From Doris montereyensis (Eukaryota > Mollusca > Gastropoda > Nudibranchia > Dorididae): a stretch of DNA of 64,000 bases. The stretch covers positions 151,001 through 215,000 of the forward strand of contig JAXRKP010000575.1 of the NCBI GenBank assembly GCA_037039925.1, in the 5' to 3' direction. Every line of letters begins with the position of its first letter. The stretch's first letter is position 1. A program made the translations under genes and the position numbers. The notes under the pieces were generated by a model that saw only the letters and a list, made by a program, of their open reading frames with translations, searched no databases and was not told where the DNA came from. Positions 1-32,840 of the stretch are shown piece after piece.

Positions 1-1913
1 TATGTCCTTCATTTTGCAAAGTTTTCTCTCCATACGAACAGTACAGAAATAACAGTATGATAATACTGATAGTAGAAAAAAACACTGGCAAGTGTAGATG
101 TCTGCTTACAATACTTACATACCGAATACGTATCAATATTGAATCATAACATTGAAAAGCTTCTCAACTGTGTTGAATGACACAGTGGAAACCTTAATGT
201 AAACAAGATTACTGGAATTTTGTCTATATTCCTGTTATAATGGAAGTGCAAAAGAAAAATAAGCTTCAGAAGGAAAGAAAAAACCCAACTGATCCTGCTG
301 AAGTAAACCTTAATAAATGGTAAAAAAAAAAGGCGAAGTTTCTGAATATATGGCCAGTGATGATTGTCATATTGTTGTTCTGTAAATGAATTAGCCTGAC
401 AATTACCCCTTCCGCAATGCACCTCAGGGTGCATTCAAAAAGATGGATTTATAGTCTGTATCCCTGCACACGTGCGTACATCTCATTTCATTCAAAGTTC
501 TCAACTCCATGGGAGAGTACAGCACAGTAATCTGTTTGGCATATCATACTAACACTGACAAGATCTTTCTCTACCTAGAGCTGAGTACTCATTTACATCC
601 AAATCAACTAAGGAAAGCAGAGTCAAGTAACTAGTGTTGTCGTGATTACAAACTCACAACACCACGATTTTGTTACACTGTTACAGATATAAATGGTGAA
701 ACTATTCACATGACACTGACCTACAGGATCAGTTATAAGAATTCCTGTTGCAAGTAAGAGGAATACTTAAAACACTGTACATGTAATGTTTAGTACGAGG
801 TGAAAGGTGGAAAAGGCAGGAATTGACAAAGTAAGTGAAAAAACAAATTTGGCCACATTTTCAAATAAAAAACATTAGATAACACTAACACAGACACAAC
901 AAAGATCACAATTTTTCAAAACTTGATTTTTGATTTCAACTGCCTTTTTTTACAACCATGAAAGCTGTTATTTATCACGATAGTCAAAGGACACAATGAC
1001 AATGACATATAAATACGTACAACATAACATACCTATAGATTTTGAGGTATTTCAATGCACTGAGGGGAACAAAACTTCAAACTCATGCAGTTGTACATGA
1101 ATAACGATAAGACTAAAACCAATTTAGATTTTGTATAATTGATGTCCAAAAATCAATGTAAATGTTATTATTAACTCACAATGCCACAACAGATATGTAT
1201 CCCATGTTATGCTTTTCTCCCATTTACTTCTCTTCTATTTACTTCTATCGTCTGACTGGCGTTGAAACTAGAAACTATTCTGCTATGGCACTCCAACATA
1301 ACAATTACAATGTATACTAATTAAGTAATTCTACACTGGGTATCAGTATTATTATTAGCATTAGTTTGTAAATTTTCTGGCCTCTTGAGCTTTCAATCTT
1401 TTAGTTTTACTGAAGGGAGTGCCATATCAGTATTACTATTATTAGCTTTTCAGCATACACAATGACAATTGACGATAGAGAAAATAATACAACAAACTCA
1501 CCACAGGTAAACAATTAAATCATTTAAGAAGAAACAGCAAGATGAATGATAGGCAGGTGAAAGAGTGAAAGGAAAAAGTAGAACTAACCACAATAACTGT
1601 CCATCAAATCAAAGATGAATAACAATAATAACGTTTGAAATGAGGACATGATCAGAAAAAGAAGATGAAGTTATTCAGGGAGATAAAGTGATGATGATAC
1701 TGATACAAGTGATAAACCGATACAGGAAAATGATTGATGATATCACTACATAGAAAGAAAGACTTGATGACTAATAATAAGTAGAGCGAGATTATTAGAA
1801 GACAGAGAAGGGAGGTAATGGCTAATGCACACAGACAATGGAGAAACGAAAGATGATGCAAGGCCAACAGAATAACTGAAGGATGTAGCAATGACAAGAG
1901 TGCTGGTCTTGTA
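1..1913. other. AT-rich sequence with no recognised gene
   Basis: I see no exon, RNA gene or convincing open frame here. Only bases 446-620 stand out, as a copy of a dispersed repeat listed separately. The region lies beyond the 3' end of the minus-strand ARMC1 gene and its adjoining minisatellite, so it is probably intergenic. Confidence 0.5.
446..620 (+). repeat. Dispersed repeat, copy 1 (second copy at 28604-28800)
   Basis: Both copies begin near ATAGTC(C/T)GTATCCC and share the blocks GACAAGATCTTTCTCTA(C/T)CT and GCTGAGTACTC / GCTGGGTGCTC in the same order and orientation. This is an interspersed element of unknown class, recognised only by comparing the two copies. Confidence 0.6.
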
Positions 1914-3555
1914 TCACAAGGTGATGAGAGAAGATAAATGTGACACTGTGATGAGAGAAGATAAATGTGACAAGGTGATGAGAGAAGATAAATGTGACAT
2001 GGTGATGAGAAGATAAATGTGACACTGTGATGAGAGAAGATAAATGTGACATGGTGATGAGAGAAGATAAATGTGACACGGTGATGAGAGAAGATAAATG
2101 TGACACTGTGATGAGAGAAGATAAATGTGACAAGATGATGAGAGAAGATAAATGTGACATGGTGATGATAAATGTGACAGAGAAGATAAATGTGACATGG
2201 TGATGAAGAAGATAAATGACACGGTGATGACATGGACATGATGAAGAAGATAAATGTGACATGGTGATGAGAGAAGATAAATGTGACATGGTGATGAGAA
2301 GATAAATGTGACATGGTGATGAAGAAGATAAATGTGACATGGTGATGAGAGAAGATAAATGTGACACGGTGATGAGAAGATAAATGTGACATGGTGATGA
2401 GAAGATAAATGTGACATGATGATGAAGAAGATAAATGTGACATGGTGATGAGAGAAGATAAATGTGACAAGGTGATGAGAGAAGATAAATGTGACACGGT
2501 GATGAGAGAAGATAAATGTGACAAGGTGATGAGAGAAGATAAATGTGACACGGTGATGAGAGAAGATAAATGTGACATGGTGATGAGAGAGGATAAATGT
2601 GACAAGATGATGAGAGAAGATAAATGTGACATGGTGATGAGAGAAGATAAATGTGACATGGTGATGAGAGAAGATAAATGTGACAAGATGATGAGAGAAG
2701 ATAAATGTGACAAGATGATGAGAGAAGATAAATGTGACAAGATGAGAGAAGATAAATGTGACAAGATAAATGTGACATAGTGATGAGAGAAGATAAATGT
2801 GACAAGATGATGAGAGAAGATAAATGTGACAAGATGATGAGAGAAGATAAATGTGACATGGTGATGAGAGAAGATAAATGTGACAAGATGATGAGAGAAG
2901 ATAAATGTGACAAGATGATGAGAGAAGATAAATGTGACATGGTGATGAGAGAAGGTAAATGTGACACGGTGATGAGAGAAGATAAATGTGACACGGTGAT
3001 GAGAGAAGATAAATGTGACAAGATGATGAGAGAAGATAAATGTGACAAGATGAGAGAAGATAAATGTGACAAGATGATGAAGATAAATGTGACATGGTGA
3101 TGAGGTAAAGAAGATGAGAGAAGATAAATGTGACAAGATGATGAGAGAAGATAAATGTGACAAGATGATGAGAAGAAGATAAATGACAAGAGAGAAGATA
3201 AATGTGACAAGATGATGAGAGAAGATAAATGTGACATGGTGATGAGAGAAGGTAAATGTGACACGGTGATGAGAGAAGATAAATGTGACAAGATGATGAG
3301 AAGATAAATGTGACAAGATGATGAGAGAAGATAAATGTGACAAGATGAGAGAAGATAAATGTGACAAGATGATAAGAAGATAAATGTGACATGGTGATGA
3401 GAAGATAAATGTGACAAGGTGATGAGAGAATATAAATGTGACATGGTGATGAGAGAAGATAAATGTGACAAGGTGATGAGAGAAGATAAATGTGACACGG
3501 TGATGAGAGAGGATAAATGTGACACGGTGATGAGAGAAGATAAATGTGACACGAT
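1914..3555. repeat. 27-bp minisatellite next to the ARMC1 stop codon
   Basis: About 60 imperfect copies of a 27-bp unit with core GAGAGAAGATAAATGTGACA. Because 27 is a multiple of 3, spurious frames run across it: a nine-residue VMREDKCDK repeat on plus and Ser/His/Leu-rich repeats on minus. Some units are shortened or fused. It begins about 55 bp beyond the ARMC1 stop, so the ARMC1 3' UTR either ends almost at once or includes repeat sequence. Each unit contains AGATAA, a GATA-type motif, with no evidence of function. Confidence 0.93.
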
Positions 3556-3611
3556 GAGAAAAAGAGAAAAGTGAATAACAGATAAGAACATGATAGTATA
3601 GATACATGCTA

Positions 3612-6600
3612 TCACCAATAGAAAGAGTTGGTCAAAAAGCTTGTGGCCGCAGAAAACCAGCCGGAAGATTTCTTTTTATCTTCTTCCGTCGGAGGCTTGA
3701 CGGCTTTGTCACCAACAAAGGACTGATCAGAATCATCCGACAGGTAATCTGGAAGCTCCATCTCTTGGCCGTCTCCTTGGCTTGGCAAACTGGTATTGAA
3801 GCTCACTAATGACTGTGAGGAAAAGAGAAACAAACAATGAATGATTACATGTGTCTGTATTGACTGTATGAAGAAGAGAAACAAACAATGGATGATTACA
3901 TGTGTCTGTATTGACTGTATGAAGAAGAGAAACAAACAATGGATGATTACATATGTCTGTAATGACAGTATGAAGAAGAGAAACAAACAATGAATGATTA
4001 CATATGTATGTAATGACTATGAAGAAGAAAAACAAACAATGAATAATTACATGTGTCATTAATGACTGTTACAGTGTCAGAAGAATAGAAACAAACAATG
4101 AATGATTACATGTGTCAGTAATGACAGTAAGTGTGAAACGTAATACATTTCAATCATCAGTCTGGGGGTATAAATATAACATAATTATTGATGAATGAAC
4201 AGAATACTAATTATCCTTTGGCTTCACCACAAAGCTGAAAACTGACTCTCCAATATTTATAACTATAGTAAAAGTAAAAGTGAGAGAGTTCTCACAAAAC
4301 TAATCCCTCACGAAGCTCAAACTTTTAAATCAGAATACAAAGAACAAGCCCAATCTTCCCCCGGCCTTTCCGAAAGCTAGGTGTTGGGTTTATTGACATA
4401 AAAAATGCAAAAATGACAAGTGTGTCTCTACATACTGAATCGATGACACACACATGGTCCGAGCCAAACGGCTCATTCAGTCTGAGTAACTAGATCTACT
4501 AGAAGGCCGTTCTGAGTTTTGGTTGAGGAAGCGTTAAACAGTTAAACAGAGCTATGAGGCGTTGAATCAGGAAGTCGAAACATGATGACATTAGAACATT
4601 CTAATATAAAACATAATGGTTTGTTTTGTGGTGTGCTTGTATGTTCTATGTGTTTTGAGTAAGTAGCTCTTCAGATGGTCTAAAAACTTTAAAGAGCTTT
4701 CCAGTGGTATACGCCATATTATGTTACTTTGTTGAAGAGAGGAGAGGGGTAAAGGTGAAAATGATGGAAAATTAACCAAATCTGCAACCCGCGCTGTGGT
4801 GAACGGAAAAACTTGGTGGTTAGGACTACCTGGTTAAAGCTTTGAAGAACCCCCAAAAAAAACAGGTTTGAAGTCATGCTTTTATTTCTTACCTCTTCCC
4901 CTTCTCATTTCGTATAACTTGATGCGCAACCATTGTCATAGATCGTGTGATAGAAGATGCCAATGCCTGTAAATTGAAAAGAAAAACTTTGGAAAACAAT
5001 GTATACAGGTTGTCCTAAAAAAGGTGTCTGTTATAAATATGTGAATAGCATTTTAACATTAAACCCAATTCTAATTACATTTTTAACAGACATAGAACAT
5101 TTAAAGGCATTGCAGAAATTTCTTGTAAGATGGCTCATTTTAATTTGTATTGTAAAAAAACAATGTAACCCAATTAGAAAAAAACTCAATTTTAAAGAAA
5201 ACCGGTCGCTGGAATTTATGGAATTTTGATAAATAAACTGCCTCAACAACAAAAACAAATGTAGACTTGAACAATAGGACAGACAAAAAACGTTTTTTAA
5301 ATGATTAATAATTCATTCAAAAGAGATGCTAAATCCATCTTCCATTTGTCGTAAAGACATTTCGCAATCTGATAGCAAAGTCTAGCGACACTCTTGCAAT
5401 CAGATCTCTATTAATTTCTCGTACATCTTGGAGGATATTGTTTTTCAACTGCTCTTTGTTGAGGGGAACAGGATTGCCAAAGACTCGATGTTTCAGATAT
5501 CCACACAGAAAGAAGTTGCTGGATTTTGGGCGGGCATTCAACCGGTGCTTTTTGAGGGCTGGATTTTTGTTTTTGTGAGGTAGTCCACTGCGGTCTCAAA
5601 AACTAAATTTAATTAAATAATCTTGTAACCTTGCTCAACTAATGAGTGACGTAGATTTTATCCAATTGTTCACAAGGTCGTCTCAATTCCCGATCTTGGT
5701 GCACACAAAAATATAATACGAAATTTTAAAATAATCATAGCTACCCTCAGCCCAGTACATTGCTAGTAAATGATAGGTTATCGTTGTTTTTCTTAAGCCT
5801 GTCACACAGGTTACTTTCACGTAAATCACCTCTGGCCTGACATCCGGCCGTGTGCGCATTATGCAGCGTTTTCGATCCAAATCAAAAGTGACGCTGAGGA
5901 CGCCTTTCACATTCAGTAAGAGTCTGCAACAAAGGTCTCTGTCACCCTAAAAAAAAGACAAAGATGTGATCAATTGGTAGACACTAAAAAAATAAACAAA
6001 AAGAGTATTAATCTTAAAGGGTCTGAGACCAATAACTGCATGCTGTAAAATAAGACAATTGCATCATGCTTACACACTGATCAAAATTTAAAAAAATTGA
6101 AACTCTTCGCCAGCCTACAAATCAATTCAAGAAAGGACTAAACAAAAGAGCGCTTTATTGCTTTACTGTCTCTTAATCAAACAACAACAAAATAGAAAAG
6201 AAAATGTCTAGTCTACATACCTTGTCATAAAGTCCTCTTATATGTAAAACGATAGATTTTGTCTTTGTCTCCCCATGACTGTGTAGTCTATTACTTGAGT
6301 TTCTGTAGAGAGAAAATGAATATTACAAATACAAAAGGGTGAAGGCAGTGTAAAACGGGTGTTATCTTAGGATTCATTCTCAGAAGATTAAGACTCAACG
6401 CCTATCACACACAGTAAACATTTTATCAAATTTAAGATTTTATTGTAATCGTAATTCCTGTGTAGAAGAAGTAAAGATAAAGTTAAACTGGAAAAATTTA
6501 TATAAGTAAAGCAAAGTAAATGAAAATAAGTAAAATAAAGTAAAGTAAATGAAAACAAGTAAAATAAAGTAAAATAATGAAAACAAGTAAAATAAAGTAA

Positions 6601-8931
6601 AATAATGAAAACAAGTAAAATAAAGTAAAATAAATGAAAATAAGTAAAATAAAGTAAAGTAAATGAAAATGAAAATAAGTAAAATAAAGTAAAATAAATG
6701 AAAATAAGTAAAATAAATGAAAACAAGTAAAATAAAGTAAAATAAATGAAAACAAGTAAAATGAAAATAAAGTAAAGTAAATGAAAATAAGTAAAATAAA
6801 AAACAAGTAAAATAAAGTAAAATAAATGAAAACAAGTAAAATAAATGAAAACAAGTAAAATAAAGTAATGAAAATAAGTAAAATAAAGTAAAATGAAGTA
6901 ATGAAAATAAGTAAAATGAAGTAATGAAAATAAGTAAAATAAAGTAATGAAAATAGTGGAGTAAAATAAACTAAATGAAAATAAGTAAAGTAAAATAAAG
7001 TAAAGCAAAGTAAAGTAACTGAAAATAAGCAAAGTAGAGTAAAGTAAAGGGAAGTGTAAGAGTCCTGATATACTAGGTAAGAATCCCTTATGATGCAAAG
7101 ATTGTATAATTGTTTTAGAAATTGATTGGCTGACCAATCAGAAAGCTAGTTTTAAGTTTTACTTGAGCCAAAGAATGAGAAAGCAATGAAAATAGACATA
7201 CAGAAACAATTATAGGAGGCACATGGCTTCGTAGTGAGATGTATTATGACAACCTGGAAAAGACCAAGTATTGTTTCACAAGGGGGCCAATATGTTAATG
7301 TGTTTTACATTCAACCTATTATGTAAAACAAAACTCAATCTTCCCTCACCAATTCCCAAAAGAAAAGCATGGCTCTGATTCTACGTGATATAAAAAGAAT
7401 TTACCGTGGAATATTGCTTGAGTCACGCAAAGGAGCTACAGAATGCTCGGTCAGTCTTTGAGACAGTTCCTGTGCCGACTGCTTCACATTTCCATCCACT
7501 GTATTACTAACATTGAAGAAAAGAGGGAAAAAAATAGGAGCATCTACTTCAGCATCTCTCAGTATTGGTGTTCTCAGCATTCTTTTTACTCACATAAAGT
7601 TGGAAATGTAAAAGATTATAGTGTAAAAAAATCCAACAAGATGAATGATAAACCACATCGATGCTTAAGCACTGTGAGCTTAAAATTTTGAAACAAGAAT
7701 GTTGACAAACCTGTTGTTTATCAGTTTCAATTGGTCCATAAGACCAACATGGGTCAGCAGAAGTTGACGAGATTCACTACTCTCACATAGTAATAGAAGC
7801 GTCTGGATGAAGAAAAAATATAGTCATATCTAAATCATTCGGTTTAAAATTTAGTTGTTTAGACTGAACTCCATGTATTATAACAATATGCTATAAAATA
7901 AAAACGAAATGTAAAATACTTAAATTCTAATCCTCTCCCTGTACACAAACACCCCCCCCCCCCCCCATCAAAACCAGATAGATAAGCTACCCAAAAGTGA
8001 ACAAAATAAATGTCATGTACCCTGAAAGTAAAATAAGGTGATGTTGTGGATCAAGCAGACAAGCAGATTGGATTGGCATTTATTTCATGACCTCACAAAT
8101 TTTCATTATATCCTGGTTCCCACAAGGTTCAAAGGTGCTCTGAGCTAAAAACATATTACACTGTCTGAATGTGTAACCCTTTTCAAGTGCTATTAATTTC
8201 ATAAAATGCTTAATTAATTAAACTACAACTAATCATCATGGCAATTCTGGACATCAATTTAATGATGAGGGACAATTCTTATCCTCATCGTGAACTCAAT
8301 CCTATTTGATGTGATGAGCAAAAGCAAGTATTTCAGGTAAAGAAAACACAGACACCGGTGTTGTTGGAATAATTTGAATTTTTAAAAAATCTTCCCCTAT
8401 CTCTATTGCCTTCCATAAAATATCATAGACAAAGCAAACAAGTGAGTCGTACTTGTGAAGCAAAGTTTATAATTTACCTGTAACGCTTGGATTACAATGT
8501 TTTTGTCTGCATTTGATAAAACAATGATGAGGCCGCCAATACATGTTGGATCCTGTAAACACGACAACAGTTTTGTCAATGAGGTAGGTCTAATCTTTAG
8601 ATTTAACAAATTGTAACATTGATTTATGTGACATCTATCATTGAGTTACAAATGTTTACTTTATTGTCTTGTTGGGATTGCTCTACTGGGCAACAGCAAC
8701 CAACTGGACCATTAAATTAAGAAGCAGGTATTTGATCATTTCTCATATAACTTACAACACACATTTTAAAATGGCAATCATCGTCAAAATCAAGAGAATC
8801 TTTAAAAGAGAACTTAATGTTTTGCATTTCTGTCATTATCTGGTACTGCTACTAACCCTTGCCAGAGCGGCTCGCTTTTTGGGGTCCTTTGCCATGCCCT
8901 TCATGGCCATTATTGCCTCTGATGACACCAT
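3612..8931 (-). CDS. ARMC1: Armadillo repeat-containing protein 1 (ARMC1), 8 coding exons
   Basis: Exons in transcript order: 8931-8857, 8552-8478, 7802-7711, 7506-7405, 6302-6221, 5946-5830, 4966-4893, 3812-3612 (TGA). The product is about 272 residues; human ARMC1 is 282. The N-terminus (MVSSEAIMAMKGMAKDPKKR, then DPTCIGGLIIVLSNADK) matches the Armadillo-like region. The middle (KSIVLHIRGLYDK, then DLCCRLLLNVKGVLSVTFDL) matches the heavy-metal-associated-like fold. The C-terminus ELPDYLSDD...SFLTNSFYW is the ARMC1 hallmark. ARMC1 is known as a mitochondrial and cytosolic protein linked to the MICOS/MIB complex and mitochondrial distribution. Introns are GT-AG and all phases agree except the last one, where the 74-bp exon appears to lack one G. 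An untranslated 5' exon part probably extends to 8980, where a CCCCAG acceptor lies. The start ATG was chosen by alignment to the family. The gene is divergent from HDAC3. Confidence 0.93.
3813..4110 (-). repeat. 51-bp tandem repeat at the 3' end of ARMC1 intron 7
   Basis: About six copies with a 51-bp period. Read on the gene strand, each contains a T/C-rich TTTCTCTTCTTCATACAG-like stretch resembling the true acceptor TTTCTCTTTTCCTCACAG at 3813. The array starts exactly at the exon 8 boundary and looks like serial duplication of the acceptor region. Confidence 0.85.
4893..4966 (-). CDS. ARMC1: ARMC1 exon 7 with an apparent 1-nt deficit
   Basis: The exon encodes ALASSITRSMTMVAHQVIRN, aligning with [20 protein letters not shown] of the vertebrate protein. 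It is 74 bp and would join the last exon out of frame, giving an immediate TAG. One extra G in the GGGG run near its end makes it 75 bp, ending Gly-Glu-Glu as in vertebrate ARMC1 and restoring the last exon's frame (SLVSFNTSLPSQ...). A homopolymer undercall is the simplest reading. A true frameshift allele or an unseen alternative donor remains possible. Confidence 0.8.
4999..5599 (-). mobile_element. Mariner/Tc1-like transposon remnant in ARMC1 intron 6
   Basis: The minus-strand frame at 5541-5329 contains NFFLCGYLKHRVFGNPVPLN and LKNNILQDVREINRDLIARV, matching the C-terminal end of mariner-type transposases (consensus DFFLWGYLK...V, then LK..I). At 5000 the sequence TATACAGGTTGTCCTAAAAA resembles a mariner terminal end with a TA target. 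The catalytic N-terminal part and the other terminal repeat are missing, so this is a 5'-truncated fossil. Confidence 0.75.
6480..7060. repeat. AT-rich AAAGTAAAATAAATG-type low-complexity array in ARMC1 intron 4
   Basis: Irregular tandem copies of AAGTAAAATAAAGTAAAATAA and ATGAAAACAAGTAAAATAAA with mixed spacing. The Phe/Leu/Tyr/Ile-rich frames on the minus strand are translation artefacts of this repeat. Confidence 0.9.
7952..7966. repeat. Poly(C) run of 15
   Basis: An uninterrupted C homopolymer within ARMC1 intron 2. Its exact length is likely unreliable in any long-read consensus. Confidence 0.9.
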
Positions 8932-9009
8932 GATGAAAACACTTGGCTCCAGGCACTGGATTTGACTATGTCTTACAAATCTGGGGAATAATGAAATATT
9001 ATATAATAT

Positions 9010-9500
9010 TCATAAATACAGAAGCATAGATAATATCAGGTACAATCATTAGATAGTCAGTACCCAACATTGAGTTTATAATGATGTGGGTATAGGTAAT
9101 ATCAGGTACAATCATTAGATAGAGTGAGTATCCAACATTGAGTTTATAATGATGTGGGTATAGGTAATATCAGGTACAATCATTAGATAGAGTCAGTATC
9201 CAACATTGAGTTTATAATGATGTGAGTATAGGTAATATCAGGTACAATCATTAGATAGAGTGAGTATCCAACATTGAGTTTATAATGATGTGGGTATAGG
9301 TAATATCAGGTACAATCATTAGATAGAGTTAGTACCCAACATTGAGTTTATAATGATGTGGGTATAGGTAAAATCAGGTACAATCATTAGATAGAGTTAG
9401 TACCCAACATTGAGTTTATAATGATGTGGGTATAGGTAAAATCAGGTACAATCATTAGATAGAGTCAGTACTCAACATTGAGTTTATAATGATGTGGGTA
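9010..9500. repeat. 68-bp tandem repeat, about 7 copies
   Basis: The unit contains ATATCAGGTACAATCATTAG and CCAACATTGAGTTTATAATG. Copies are spaced exactly 68 bp (for example CAACAT at 9065, 9133 and 9201) and differ by a few substitutions. It lies immediately upstream of the ARMC1 5' exon, within the ARMC1-HDAC3 divergent region. Confidence 0.92.
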
Positions 9501-12116
<2,616 letters not shown>

Positions 12117-12213
12117 GGCGAAATATGACAATAAGTGACAACTCCACTAATAAAGATAGAACAAATTGTTCTGTCTTTATTAGTGGAGTTGTCACTTATT
12201 GTCATATTTCGCC
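12117..12213. repeat. 97-bp near-perfect inverted repeat (hairpin) upstream of HDAC3
   Basis: Arms 12117-12164 and 12166-12213 are 48 bp each, with one mismatch and a 1-nt spacer. The arm reads GGCGAAATATGACAATAAGT and onward. A related single-arm motif (GACAAGAAGTGACAACTGTA...AAGACAGAAC) occurs at 9866-9905, suggesting a dispersed element that became a foldback. It ends 277 bp before the HDAC3 start codon. Confidence 0.93.
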
Positions 12214-12433
12214 TCTGTCATTTAGACGCATTATAAAACACGTTTTGTATAAATATTTATTGTATGGTTATGACTTTCGTAAGAGTGCTTAATATTTATT
12301 TGCCCTGAGTACTTTCGAAAGTTTGGCTTTGTAAGGAGGTAATGCTTCTGTCTACTTTCAAATCCTAACCTGTTTTCGACACCTGACAAAGAGTATTTAC
12401 ACTCAAAGAAAAGAAGAAACAAAGTAGATCTAG

Positions 12434-31465
<19,032 letters not shown>

Positions 31466-31492
31466 CGATGGCTCTTTGTGTATATTTAGATT

Positions 31493-31500
31493 TGTAAATA
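31493..31500 (+). promoter_or_regulatory. Pumilio-type 3' UTR element TGTAAATA
   Basis: Matches the Pumilio consensus UGUANAUA exactly, 28 bp after the HDAC3 stop codon. Function is inferred from the motif only. Confidence 0.45.
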
Positions 31501-31596
31501 TGGGTTGAAAGCGGGCGAGCAATTATTTCTGTAAAAGTTTGGGATTTCTCTTTCCTGTGACATTTTAACTGAGACTTTTGCCCACTGTAGCACTTG

Positions 31597-31602
31597 AATA
31601 AA
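31597..31602 (+). terminator. HDAC3 polyadenylation signal AATAAA
   Basis: Canonical AATAAA 131 bp after the stop codon, giving a short 3' UTR. Further signals downstream are possible. Confidence 0.7.
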
Positions 31603-32840
31603 GGTCGTGGTAGATTGATTGTAAAACAAGGGAAGCAACTCAGCTCTTAAACTTTATTCCTTTTGGAGGTTTTTTCTTTTCAACATTCAACACAGTTAGG
31701 GACATCAATTTTTATCATTATATTTCTACTGCATGTTGAATTTGTGAGCAATTCTTTAGACGTTTTCAAAACGATCAAAATGTTCTCTGCAACATAGACT
31801 TGCATTTGAAATAAAGAATTAAGAAGAAATTTTTTTTTTATAATGTTAAAATTTTTGTAGATTGATAAATTGGCACTGTGTGGAAAAAACAAAATTAAAC
31901 AAGGAACCATAAGTATTGAGTGTTGATGGGAGAAAATTGTTTAAATTGAGTTGAAAGGTAGAAAATAATACCATTTCTTATGCCTCCTACTCCTACATAA
32001 GAAAGTTCAGCAAGTTCATGTAGCATGTTAGAAAAAAGATGGCGGCAATAACTAACAACCACTGTAAAGTGATGGTGGGAATGGGTAGTTTAGGAAGATG
32101 GGCAGTTAGAATCTTGTTTTATTTTCTATTTTTTAAATGATTGGCTTTCACAGAAATTTAAGAGAAATCTCATCGGCTGGTTGAGGCGTTTGTGTGCAAA
32201 GCGTGAAATGTTTCTTCTGTTGCAAGTGGCATAGCCGCAGGTCATTGTGTACAATAACTCCATTGTTATTGTCGTCCTCATCTACTCACATTGTTTGAGA
32301 TGCATTTGATGAAAGCTAGAGTATATGTGTCATACATATGTGTATAGTTTAAAGAGATTGTTTTCCATATTTATTTTGTTCATGTTGTCTTATGATTTTA
32401 GTACAATGGAAACATTTGATGTTATGGCTTATTGTTTGTTGTACTTGTGTAAACGTGTAGTAAGGTGTACCTTTCAATGAGACTTTCTAATGTTTGTGTT
32501 GCATGTTCTTTTGAAAAAGAAAGGCTAAAAAGAAATTAACTGTTTCATCATGTTAAAGAAAATTTTTGGCAACTGAAAATTACCGGGAAAAAGTGCATGT
32601 ATACAATATTAATAATAATGAAGTTTATTTCTATAACGCCTTACAGTACAGTCTCAAGGCACTTACAACCCGCACATCTAATGCTGTCTTTGTTACAGTG
32701 GATAGAGGATATCTGGAGATGTGATATATAATGTATATTATGTAATTAAAACAGAGATTTAAAGCTGCTCTTGCACAAAGTAACATCTGTAAAAGGAACA
32801 AAACTGGAGATATGACAGAATAACTCTGAACTATTTGTCA
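31603..32840. other. HDAC3 3' flank, no gene recognised
   Basis: Unique AT-rich sequence. At 32615-32665 a short AATGAAGTTTATTTCTATAA...CTCAAGGCACTTACAA block resembles a widespread invertebrate interspersed motif of the TTTATATAGCGC...CTCAAAGCGC type. Confidence 0.5.

Noticed and set aside
1652..3618. Minus-strand frames of 492-651 codons rich in Ser, His, Leu and Ile
   Set aside because: All lie in the 27-bp minisatellite, which is a multiple of three, so stop-free frames persist automatically. Several overlapping frames are open at once and none has family similarity.
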